From the NCBI GenBank assembly GCA_016212845.1, contig JACRDR010000330.1, positions 1 through 10,726 on the forward strand: a DNA stretch of 10,726 nucleotides, read 5' to 3'. Positions 1 through 6,251 of the stretch are shown here, one piece after another. Under the pieces are notes generated by a model, which was given only the letters and a program-made list of their open reading frames with translations, was not told the DNA's origin and did no database searches. A program made the translations under genes and the position numbers. The DNA comes from Elusimicrobiota bacterium (GTDB taxonomy: Bacteria; Elusimicrobiota; Elusimicrobia; UBA1565; JACRDR01). Position 1 is the first letter of the stretch; every line of letters begins with the position of its first letter.

Positions 1-955
1 GGCGGATGCGCCCGCCCTGGCGGTCGCCGACGTTGACGACGGGCAGCGCGAAGTAAGGCGCCTCGAGCACGCCGCTGGAAGAGTTGCCGAGCATGACGTC
101 GGCCTGGCGCAGCAGGCTCCAGTAGCGGCGCTGTCCGAGAGAATCGAAAAGGCGGAAGCGCCCGTTCGCGCCGCGCGCGAACGCCTTCAGCCGCGCGAGG
201 ATCTTCGGCCCGCCCGCGTCGGCGCCGGGATACGTCGCGACCCAGGTCGCGCCGGAGGACTTCGCGGCGGCGAGGGTCGCGTCGAGCCGGCGGAGGCCGT
301 AGTCGGCGTCGAGCGTCTCGGGATGGAAGGTCAGCACGCCGACCTGGCCCGCGAGGTCCATGCCGAGCTCGCGCTCGAGGGCCGCGCGCGAGAGCGTGCC
401 GACCTCTCGCACGCGGTCGATGAAGGGGGAACCGACGCAATGGATGCGCTTCGGGTCCTCGCCCATCTGGCGGATGCGGGCGGCGTATTTCGGCGCGGCG
501 GGGAAATGGAGGTGGCTGAGCTTCGTGATCGCGTGGCGGAGCGACTCGTCGAGCACGCCGTCGCTCGACTCGCCGCCGTGCAGGTGCGCCACGGGCAGCC
601 GGAAGGGGCCGGCGGCGGCGACCGCGGCCAGCACCTCGAAGCGGTCGCCCAGGACGACGAGGAGGTCGGGCTTGAGCTTTGCGTAGGCCTTCGCGCAGCC
701 GGCGACGCCCGCGCCGAGAGAGGCGCCGACGTCGACGGGCTCGCCGGGGCCGAGTCCCAGGTCGACCCGGGCGGCGATCGGGTGTCCGTCGGCCTCGATC
801 GCCTTCACGGTGCGGCCGAAGCGGGAGGAAAGATGCGCGCCCGTCACGATGAGCTGGAGCTTGAGGCCGGAGGTTCCGCGGATGCGGCGTATGAGCGGCT
901 CGAGCAGGCCGTACTCCGCCCGGCTGCCGGTGACGACCGCGACCTTGCGCGTCAC
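1..955 (-). CDS. neuC: UDP-N-acetyl sugar 2-epimerase, hydrolysing (NeuC/LegG family), 3' end missing
   Basis: Predicted cytoplasmic enzyme that epimerises a UDP-N-acetylhexosamine at C2 and hydrolyses off UDP, supplying the six-carbon precursor to the neighbouring synthase. I read 318 codons with no stop, so the C-terminus lies beyond base 1; the family is usually about 370-390 residues. Visible motifs are TGSRAEYGLL (residues 9-18), GDRFE (103-107), HLHGGE (124-129), FHPET (210-214), NSSSGVLEAP (291-300) and NVGDRQ near 308-313. These are hallmarks of the NeuC branch of the UDP-GlcNAc 2-epimerase superfamily. The GTG start shares a GTGA overlap with the stop of the synthase gene and has a good Shine-Dalgarno 8 bases upstream. 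Beside a PseC-type aminotransferase, the substrate may be a 2,4-diacetamido-trideoxy sugar (LegG role) rather than plain UDP-GlcNAc. The family call is firm; the substrate is inference. Confidence 0.93.
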   Translation of the reverse strand, partial: MTRKVAVVTGSRAEYGLLEPLIRRIRGTSGLKLQLIVTGAHLSSRFGRTVKAIEADGHPIAARVDLGLGPGEPVDVGASLGAGVAGCAKAYAKLKPDLLVVLGDRFEVLAAVAAAGPFRLPVAHLHGGESSDGVLDESLRHAITKLSHLHFPAAPKYAARIRQMGEDPKRIHCVGSPFIDRVREVGTLSRAALERELGMDLAGQVGVLTFHPETLDADYGLRRLDATLAAAKSSGATWVATYPGADAGGPKILARLKAFARGANGRFRLFDSLGQRRYWSLLRQADVMLGNSSSGVLEAPYFALPVVNVGDRQGGRIR

Positions 956-1962
956 TTCAGCATCTCCTTCTGGAGCAGCGTGTCGGCGGGAAGCGAGCGC
1001 TTGAGAGCGCGGCCGACGACCCGGTCGAGCTCGGACGGGGGCATGCCGGTCCCCGGGCGCTTGAGCGCCAGGTGCTCGAGATGCAGGCGCGCGCCGGCTG
1101 GAAGCCCGCGGCTCAAGACGATGCTGCGGCGGGCGACGCGGCGGATCTCCTCTTCGGCGGGGCGCGGCGATTTCACGCCGTCGCCGAGCGCCGCCCGGGC
1201 GTTGCGCACCGCGCGGACCCACGCGGCGAGCTCCGCGGGATCGAGCGACATCGCGTGATCCGGCCCGGGGAGGTTCTTGTCCAAAGTGAAGTGCTTCTCG
1301 ACGATCTCCGCGCCGAGCGCGGCGGCGGCAACGCTGACCTCGAGCCCCGGCGTGTGGTCGGAGAAGCCGACCGGCACGCGGAAGGCGTCGGCGAGCGTCT
1401 TCATCGCGCGGAGGTTGGCGTCCGCCGGGTCGGCCGGATAGCAGGAGACGCAGTGCAGCAGGCTGAGCGGCGGGTTCCCCGCGCCCTTCACCGCCTTCAC
1501 CGCGTCGCGGACCTCGGCCAGCGTGCTCATGCCGGTCGAGAGGATCATCGGACGCTTCAGCCGAGCCACGTGGCGCAGCAGGGGAAGGTTGGTGAGCTCG
1601 CCGGAGCCGAGCTTGAAGCGCGCCACGCCCAGGCGATGCAGGAAATCGGCGCTGGGCTCGTCGAAGGGCGTCGAGAGGAATTCGATGCCGCGCTTCTTGG
1701 CCCGCTTGAGCGCCTCGCGGTGTCCCGCCTCGGAGAGTTCCAGTTTGCGGAGCATGGCGAGCTGGCTTCCCTCGGGCGCTCCGGCGAGCTGATACTTCGC
1801 CTTGGGGGCCGATTCGATCGCGAGGTTTTCCGCCTTGAAGGTCTGGAACTTCACCGCGTCGGCGCCGGCGTCGGCGGCCGCGTCGACGAGGCGCACGGCG
1901 AGCCTGGGGTCGCCGTTGTGGTTGACGCCCGCCTCGGCGATGAGAAACGGAACGCGCTTCAC
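952..1962 (-). CDS. neuB: N-acetylneuraminate/legionaminate synthase (NeuB/LegI family)
   Basis: Predicted to condense phosphoenolpyruvate with a six-carbon N-acyl aminosugar to give a nine-carbon nonulosonic acid. The 336 residues show the complete family layout. The TIM-barrel synthase domain includes IAEAGVNHNGD (8-18), VKFQTFK (37-43), LGSGELTN (118-125) and STGMS (142-146). Next come GFSDHT with His203 and EKHFTLDKNLPGPDH with His224, the two histidines matching the divalent-metal ligands of NeuB. A C-terminal SAF/antifreeze-like domain spans about 276-336 and contains RRSIV and KRPGTG. The SDHTPGLEV and NLPGPDH segments resemble the NeuB/LegI branch rather than PseI. The start is a GTG overlapping the upstream stop as GTGA, and the protein then begins exactly where family members do. 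The open frame continues further upstream, but only as a shadow of the aminotransferase gene. Whether the product is Neu5Ac or a legionaminic derivative is not visible. Confidence 0.93.
   Translation of the reverse strand: MKRVPFLIAEAGVNHNGDPRLAVRLVDAAADAGADAVKFQTFKAENLAIESAPKAKYQLAGAPEGSQLAMLRKLELSEAGHREALKRAKKRGIEFLSTPFDEPSADFLHRLGVARFKLGSGELTNLPLLRHVARLKRPMILSTGMSTLAEVRDAVKAVKGAGNPPLSLLHCVSCYPADPADANLRAMKTLADAFRVPVGFSDHTPGLEVSVAAAALGAEIVEKHFTLDKNLPGPDHAMSLDPAELAAWVRAVRNARAALGDGVKSPRPAEEEIRRVARRSIVLSRGLPAGARLHLEHLALKRPGTGMPPSELDRVVGRALKRSLPADTLLQKEMLK
964..969 (-). promoter_or_regulatory. Shine-Dalgarno AAGGAG of neuC
   Basis: On the minus strand AAGGAG lies 8 bases before the GTG at 955-953, inside the last codons of the synthase gene. 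It fixes the GTG as the start of neuC and shows that the GTGA overlap is a genuine coupled junction. Confidence 0.7.
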
Positions 1963-3107
1963 GCGGCCGCCTTGGCCGCGTCCTTGACCGCCTTGATCAC
2001 CCGATTGACCTCGACGTTGGTCATCGACGGGTAGAGCGGGATCGTGACCGCGCGCGAGTAATAGTCCTCGGCGACCGGCATGGAGACCTTCTCGTAGCCG
2101 TTTTTGCGGTAGTACGGCAGCTTGTGCACCGGGATGTAGTGGACGTTCGGCTGGAGTCCGCGCGCCTGCAGGGCCTCGAAGAACGCCCGGCGCCGCTCCT
2201 CGAGGGACACCTTCAGGATGTAGAGATGATAAGAGCTCTCGTTGCCTTTGCGCTCGAGCACGGGCTTTAGCTCCGGCATGCCGCGAAACGCCTTGTCGTA
2301 CATCGAGGCGATCTCCCGGCGGCGCTTGATGAACTTGGGGAGCTTCGCGAGCTGGGTCGAGCCGAGCGCGCACTGGAAGTCCGTGATGCGGTAGTTGAAG
2401 CCGAGCGCGTGCATCTCGTAGTACCACGGCCCTTCCTGCTTTTCCAGCATCGACGGGTCGCGCGTGATGCCGTGGGTGCGCAGGAGACGCAGCTTCTGGT
2501 AGAGGTCCTCGCGGTTGGTAAGGATCGCGCCGCCCTCGCCGGTCGTGATGTGCTTGACCGGGTGGAAGCTCATCGTCGCCATGTCCGAGTGCTTGCACGA
2601 GCCGACTTTCTCGCCGTTCTGCCTGGCGCCGAGCGCGTGGGCGGCGTCCTCGATCAGGATGAGGTTGTTCTCGCGGGCGATCGCGCCGAGCGTCTTCATG
2701 TCGGCCGGCTGCCCGCCGAAGTGCACGGCGAGCATCGCCCTGGTCTTGGGCGTGACCGCCTTCTCCGCGAGCTCGGGATCGAGGTTCAGCGTGTCCGCCT
2801 CGACGTCGGCGAAGACGGGCTTGGCGCCGCAGTAGAGCACGGCGTTGGCGGTCGCGGCGAAGGTGATGGGCGAGGTGATCGCCTCGTCTCCCGGCTTGAG
2901 CCCGGCGGCCATGCAGGCCAAGTGCAGCGCCGCCGTCCCGTTGGAGCAGGCGACGGCGTATTTCGCGCCGCAGGACTTGGCGAGCGCCGCCTCGAACTCC
3001 CCGACGGAGGGGCCTTGGGTCAGCCAGTCGCTCTTGAGAACGCGCAGAACCGCCTGAAGATCGGACGCGTCGAGAAACTGCCGGCCGTAGGGAATCGGCT
3101 TTGCCAT
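1959..3107 (-). CDS. pseC: PLP-dependent sugar-nucleotide C4 aminotransferase, PseC type (DegT/DnrJ/EryC1 family)
   Basis: Predicted to transfer an amino group to the C4 keto group of a UDP-4-keto-6-deoxy-HexNAc, using PLP and probably glutamate. The 382 residues cover a full fold-type I DegT-family protein. NGTAALHLA (56-64) is the phosphate-binding loop, IEDAAHALGA (152-161) carries Asp154 against the PLP ring nitrogen, and SFHPVKHITTGEGGA (180-194) carries the Schiff-base Lys185. The N-terminus, with the WLTQGP motif at 28-33, and the Lys loop closely match the H. pylori PseC pattern as I remember it, more than LegC. The genes after it are a NeuB/LegI-type synthase and NeuC, not PseI and PseG, so the pathway may be legionaminic-like or mixed. 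The stop overlaps the neuB GTG. The ATG has no Shine-Dalgarno and lies 8 bases after a perfect TATAAT. Confidence 0.9.
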   Translation of the reverse strand: MAKPIPYGRQFLDASDLQAVLRVLKSDWLTQGPSVGEFEAALAKSCGAKYAVACSNGTAALHLACMAAGLKPGDEAITSPITFAATANAVLYCGAKPVFADVEADTLNLDPELAEKAVTPKTRAMLAVHFGGQPADMKTLGAIARENNLILIEDAAHALGARQNGEKVGSCKHSDMATMSFHPVKHITTGEGGAILTNREDLYQKLRLLRTHGITRDPSMLEKQEGPWYYEMHALGFNYRITDFQCALGSTQLAKLPKFIKRRREIASMYDKAFRGMPELKPVLERKGNESSYHLYILKVSLEERRRAFFEALQARGLQPNVHYIPVHKLPYYRKNGYEKVSMPVAEDYYSRAVTIPLYPSMTNVEVNRVIKAVKDAAKAAA

Positions 3108-3115
3108 GCGACGGA

Positions 3116-3121
3116 ATTATA
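3116..3121 (-). promoter_or_regulatory. Candidate -10 box for pseC, implying a leaderless mRNA
   Basis: In the 31-base gap between the radical SAM stop (3139) and the pseC ATG (3107), the minus strand carries a consensus TATAAT in otherwise GC-rich DNA. A start site 6-8 bases downstream would fall at or within two bases of the ATG, and no ribosome binding site is present, so a leaderless transcript is expected. I see no convincing -35 hexamer at 15-18 bases, which weakens the call. Confidence 0.5.
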
Positions 3122-3138
3122 CCGATTTCGTAACGACT

Positions 3139-4719
3139 TTACCGGGGAAGGAGTTTTTCGGGGCCGGCGGCGACGGGCGCCTTGATCTTTTTGGGCACGA
3201 AGTTGAAGGAGGAGCGGGGCTGGGCGACCGGGTTCAATTTGGCGCCCGCGAAGTGGCGCTCGGCCTGGTCGAGGAGCCGCAAGTCGCGCTTGAGCACGAT
3301 GTCCTGCAGTCCGATGAGCTCGACCGCCGAGAATTGGTGGCTGATCACCGCGGTCGGCTTGGTCGCGTCGCCGAGGTCGAGAATGAAGGATTCGAGATTC
3401 CCGCCGTACTGCTCGATGATCGAGTGCTTGTAGGTGTAGTACCACTCGCTGCCCGGATACGGCGTGGCGAAGTGGGGCTTGGCGTGGATGCCGAGGCGCA
3501 CCAGCGCCTTGATGTCGTTTCGGATGGTCTCGAAGGACTCGTCGGGGAAGCCGATGATGATATTCGGCAGCGGCTTGATGCCCGAGTCGAGGCAGATTTT
3601 CACGCTCGACACGTTGTTAGGCACCGTCGAGCCCTTGCCGAGGTCTCGCAGCAGGCCGGGGTCGAAGGTCTCGAGGCCGTACACCAGGTGCGAGCAGCCG
3701 GCCTTGAACATCAGAGCCAGTCCCTGGGGCGTATGCAGCGTGGCATGGCTCGTGCCGGACCAGTGGACGCCCTTGCAGGTCTCGTCGTGCGGCACGCCGT
3801 CTCGGCGGCAGGTCGGCTGGAGACCCGCCGCGATCCAGGCCTCGCAGAGCTCCTTGATCCACGTGCGGCCGCTCGCCGCGTCCATGGTCATCAGGTTCTC
3901 GTCGATGAAGCTGGCGAAATCGATCTGATAGTTCTCAAAGAGGTGCTTGACCATCTTCGTGATGTAGGCCGCCGAGTGGTAGCGGATGTTGCGGCCGTAC
4001 GTGAAGCGCACGTCGTTGTTTCCGTGCTCGTCGGCCTCGACTACCATGTCGCCCGTCGTGCCGAGGTGCCAGCAGTAGCGGCAGATGAGGCCGCAGCCGA
4101 GCGAGCCGTTCACGTCGATGCGGCGCTTGGAGGTGAACGCCTCCTCGGAAAAGAGGAGCTGGGAGTTCTTGAAGTAGATGTCGAGCGGGAAGAGGTCCCA
4201 CGCGGGCCAGGGCAGCACGTCGAGATCGGGGATGTTCGGCCGCACCGGCGTGAGCTTCGGCGCCTCGCCCATGCGATAGACGACGCCCAACGTCTTCGAG
4301 AAGTCCCGCTCGCCCGCGTCGAGCATGTCGAGCACCTCGGGAAAGGTCTCGAACGCCTCGCCGACGATGCCGAGATCGATCTCCGGCAGCCACTCCATGA
4401 TCTCGAGCGGCATCGCCGTGAGGAAGCCTCCGCCCGCCATGATGAAGGACTTCGGGCTCTCGCGGCGCGCGATCTTCACGGTCTTCTTGATGAAATTGTA
4501 CGCGGTGGTCAGGCCGCCGATCGCGATCACGTCCCAGTCGTCGGCGCGGCAGACCTCCGCCAGGACGTCGTCGCCCTTGCGCCAGGCGTTGGCGTCGTAC
4601 ATCTGGACCTGGTGGCCGCGACTCATCGCGATCGAGGCGAGCAGGGCCATCCCGTAGGGGATGTGCTTCGGATTGTCCTCTTCCCGAATCACCGGGTTGA
4701 TGAAGAGGACCTTAGCCAC
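3139..4719 (-). CDS. B12-binding-domain radical SAM protein (first copy)
   Basis: Predicted cytoplasmic radical SAM enzyme with an N-terminal cobalamin-binding-like Rossmann domain, roughly residues 1-145 (KVLFINP at the start, AIGGLTTAY and MAGGGF strands). The radical SAM barrel follows, with a CxxxCxxC 4Fe-4S motif at Cys209, Cys213 and Cys216 (numbered from the GTG). The short connecting motif PWPAWDLF is shared with the other radical SAM gene at 8734-10290, so the two are paralogues. NIIIGFPDES and YPGSEWYY are typical late-barrel segments of this class. Members are mostly methyltransferases or cyclising enzymes, and the substrate cannot be predicted; context suggests a sugar or glycoconjugate. 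I chose the GTG at 4719 over a TTG at 4734 because the domain begins right after it and GAGG lies 9 bases upstream. It overlaps the DUF115 gene by 8 bases. The tail is Lys/Pro/Ala-rich. Confidence 0.85.
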   Translation of the reverse strand: MAKVLFINPVIREEDNPKHIPYGMALLASIAMSRGHQVQMYDANAWRKGDDVLAEVCRADDWDVIAIGGLTTAYNFIKKTVKIARRESPKSFIMAGGGFLTAMPLEIMEWLPEIDLGIVGEAFETFPEVLDMLDAGERDFSKTLGVVYRMGEAPKLTPVRPNIPDLDVLPWPAWDLFPLDIYFKNSQLLFSEEAFTSKRRIDVNGSLGCGLICRYCWHLGTTGDMVVEADEHGNNDVRFTYGRNIRYHSAAYITKMVKHLFENYQIDFASFIDENLMTMDAASGRTWIKELCEAWIAAGLQPTCRRDGVPHDETCKGVHWSGTSHATLHTPQGLALMFKAGCSHLVYGLETFDPGLLRDLGKGSTVPNNVSSVKICLDSGIKPLPNIIIGFPDESFETIRNDIKALVRLGIHAKPHFATPYPGSEWYYTYKHSIIEQYGGNLESFILDLGDATKPTAVISHQFSAVELIGLQDIVLKRDLRLLDQAERHFAGAKLNPVAQPRSSFNFVPKKIKAPVAAGPEKLLPR

Positions 4720-5728
4720 GGATGAAGTCCTCAAGCGCGACGCAGGCGATGTCCGGGCCGAAGAGCGTGCCGCCCTCGGTGCAGTTGAAGGTCTTGCAGG
4801 GCGCCTGCTCGAGGAGCTGCAGCAGGTTCTTGCGGTACCAGAAGTACACGGGATCGGTGTAGAACGTCTCCCCGGTCAGCGGAAACTTGAAATCGGTGAA
4901 GCAGTCGGCGATCGCCTTCGTGTCGCCGCCGAAGTGCTTGAGGAGCTCGAAGTAGGTCTGCGTCTGCTCGCGCGGGAGCTCGGCGTAGTAGCCGAGGTCC
5001 ATGCCGAGCACGCCGACGCGGGGGATCTTGAGCTTCGTCGCGGCGAAGACGAACGCCGCGGAGCCGACGTTGCCGCCGGTGTTGAAGGCCGGGAGTTTGT
5101 TGATGTCGTAGAGCTGCTTCGTCAGGCTGTCCGGCGCACGCGGATCATCGACGAGCGGGTTCCACCAGTAGATCTCGCACTTCGCCTCCTCGAGGCGGGC
5201 GACGACGTTGCCGGGCGCGGAGGAGGCGCAGACGACCTTGAGCCTCGGCCCGTACTTGTTCACGAGCTCGATGTTCGCCGCGTTGGTCTCCTTCTGCTTG
5301 GCGCGGAACGAGACGTCGAGGTCTTGGCGCGAGAAATAGTCGTCGTTCTTCGTGTGCTCCTCGAGGTCGTGGTCGCCGAACCAGCGCACCATCCTGGTTG
5401 GGTGCGGGTCGAGCGTGAGCACGTAGTCGGGCACGAGGCCTTCTCTGAGGCACGCGGTCAGCGAGCCGTCGATCGCCACCACGGTTCCCGTATACTTCGC
5501 GTCGAGGATGCGCCGGAGCATGCTCCGCTTGCGCAGGCTCGGCCCGGCGCTGATGACGAGCGCCGACTTCGACTTTTCACCCGCGGGCGCCGGCACGTCG
5601 CGGATCGTCTTCTTCTGATGAGGCAGGTTCTGCTTCGCGTTCCGGAGCAGGTCGTCGTGGTGGTGCCGTCTGCCGATGTCTCCGATCTCGCCGACGAGCG
5701 CCTCGAAGCGGGCGGGAAGCGTCGTCAA
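4712..5728 (-). CDS. DUF115 / motility-associated factor (Maf)-type putative protein glycosyltransferase
   Basis: Maf/DUF115 proteins (PF01973) in Campylobacter, Helicobacter and Aeromonas are required to attach pseudaminic or legionaminic acid to flagellin; archaeal relatives act as pterin diphosphokinases (MptE). This 338-residue protein shows the family signature: SAGPSL (60-65), AIDGSL and DYVLTLDPHP (85-90 and 101-110), FNTGGNVGSAAFVFA (215-229), GMDLGY (242-247) and NCTEGGTLFGP (315-325). It lacks the long flanking domains of classical flagellin Maf proteins (often over 600 residues) and is close to a bare core domain. The start is a TTG overlapping the stop of the 66-residue gene as TTGA, with AAGAGG about 10 bases upstream; no better start precedes the domain. 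Position beside nonulosonate genes supports a role in transferring that sugar. The acceptor is unknown, and no flagellin gene lies in the window. Confidence 0.8.
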   Translation of the reverse strand: MTTLPARFEALVGEIGDIGRRHHHDDLLRNAKQNLPHQKKTIRDVPAPAGEKSKSALVISAGPSLRKRSMLRRILDAKYTGTVVAIDGSLTACLREGLVPDYVLTLDPHPTRMVRWFGDHDLEEHTKNDDYFSRQDLDVSFRAKQKETNAANIELVNKYGPRLKVVCASSAPGNVVARLEEAKCEIYWWNPLVDDPRAPDSLTKQLYDINKLPAFNTGGNVGSAAFVFAATKLKIPRVGVLGMDLGYYAELPREQTQTYFELLKHFGGDTKAIADCFTDFKFPLTGETFYTDPVYFWYRKNLLQLLEQAPCKTFNCTEGGTLFGPDIACVALEDFIRG

Positions 5729-5925
5729 GCTTTCTTCGCCTCTTGGTCCGGGTCCCAGTCCAAGACGGTGCGGTCGACGTAGATCATGCTGCCGCCGAGG
5801 CTCGCGAGCGCGCGCTTCTTGAGCTGCTCGGCGATCGCCTCCGCGCCGGTGGCGACGGACGCCGGGGCGGCATCCTTCACCTCGCGCTTCGTTTTGAAAT
5901 TGCCTTTGAGCAGGTTGTCCGACAT
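5725..5925 (-). CDS. Small conserved-looking protein of unknown function, coupled to the Maf-type gene
   Basis: A 66-residue protein that I do not recognise. The ATG is well supported by GGAGG 6 bases upstream, and the coding stretch keeps the G/C-rich wobble bases of its neighbours. The sequence has a charged N-terminal part (KGNFKTKREVKD, 8-19), an alanine-rich helix-forming centre with AEAIAEQLKKRALASL (29-44), and an acidic Trp-containing C-terminal part ending DWDPDQEAKKA. There is no signal peptide, membrane segment or cysteine. Its stop overlaps the TTG of the DUF115/Maf gene, so the two are probably translationally coupled and may act together, for example as an accessory subunit or small acceptor. 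This is inferred from context alone. It is the first gene after a strong promoter-like sequence and thus probably heads the downstream operon. Confidence 0.65.
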   Translation of the reverse strand: MSDNLLKGNFKTKREVKDAAPASVATGAEAIAEQLKKRALASLGGSMIYVDRTVLDWDPDQEAKKA

Positions 5926-5931
5926 GGGTTG

Positions 5932-5950
5932 CCTCCGGCGGGGAAGCCGG
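5932..5950 (-). promoter_or_regulatory. Shine-Dalgarno GGAGG with overlapping small hairpin
   Basis: On the minus strand CCGGC (5950-5946) can pair with GCCGG (5939-5935) across a six-base loop. The last two bases of the stem are also the first two of the GGAGG ribosome binding site (5936-5932) that decides the ATG at 5925. The site is clear. Whether the five-pair stem hinders ribosome access is speculative. Confidence 0.45.
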
Positions 5951-5970
5951 CCGTTTTCCGACGAGAATGA

Positions 5971-5998
5971 ATTATAGCAAACGCTCAGCCTTCGTCGA
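5971..5998 (-). promoter_or_regulatory. Extended -10 promoter for the downstream nonulosonate/Maf operon
   Basis: The minus strand reads TGC-TATAAT (perfect -10 at 5976-5971 with an extended-10 TGn). A partial -35, TCGACG (5998-5993, 4 of 6 to TTGACA), lies 16 bases upstream. It overlaps the end of the STAS-like gene and leaves a leader of roughly 40 bases before the ATG at 5925. It would let the small gene, Maf, radical SAM and following genes be expressed independently of the regulatory pair upstream. Confidence 0.6.
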
Positions 5999-6251
5999 GG
6001 ATCTTGAGGGACTCGATGACGGACGCATTCGTCGTCGGAAGCACGACGACGCGCGTTTTTCCATAGTCCCTTCGGAGGGCGGACAACACCTCGTCGAGCC
6101 ACGAGGGGCCGACCGATAGCACGCCCTCGAAATCCAACTCTATCGTCTCATCCTTGGCCGGCTTGAGGTAGGCTCGCATGGCCAAGGCGGCTTCCCGGCC
6201 CGCCGGCCGGGAGCCGAGGATCTGGCCGAAATCGCGCAGGTGGATTCTCAT
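5985..6251 (-). CDS. STAS-like protein (DUF4325 type), partner of the adjacent ATPase
   Basis: An 88-residue protein resembling the STAS-like DUF4325 family (PF14213), relatives of anti-anti-sigma factors. The diagnostic stretch is IELDFEGVLSVGPSWLDEVL (37-56): a beta strand ending in Asp, then a loop with Ser46 and Ser50, then a helix. By eye Ser50 aligns with the DSS phosphorylation loop of SpoIIAA. The C-terminal half is a further strand (RVVVLP, 67-72) and a helix. The ATG overlaps the stop of the winged-helix/ATPase gene as ATGA, which points to stoichiometric, coupled synthesis. The likely role is to bind, and possibly be phosphorylated by, the GHKL domain of that neighbour, as in SpoIIAA/SpoIIAB partner switching. 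The structural family is fairly clear; phosphorylation and binding are inference. No sigma factor or phosphatase gene is in the window. Confidence 0.78.
   Translation of the reverse strand: MRIHLRDFGQILGSRPAGREAALAMRAYLKPAKDETIELDFEGVLSVGPSWLDEVLSALRRDYGKTRVVVLPTTNASVIESLKILDEG

Noticed and set aside
323..1258. A long open frame on the + strand across neuC and the end of neuB
   Set aside because: The opposite strand encodes unmistakable NeuC and NeuB motifs; the + frame is Arg/Ala-rich with no family features.
952..2598. NeuB as a longer protein with about 210 extra N-terminal residues
   Set aside because: The extra part is an out-of-frame reading of the aminotransferase gene; family members begin at the KRVPFLIAEAG segment right after the GTG at 1962.
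3106..4725. A long open frame on the + strand (539 codons) opposite the first radical SAM gene
   Set aside because: Its translation is low-complexity, rich in Arg, Ala, Val, Glu and His, with no recognisable motif, and it is antisense to a clear CxxxCxxC protein. Such antisense frames are expected in GC-rich genes.
4661..5782. A + strand open frame of 373 codons opposite the DUF115/Maf gene
   Set aside because: No motif, biased composition, and a clear family protein on the other strand.
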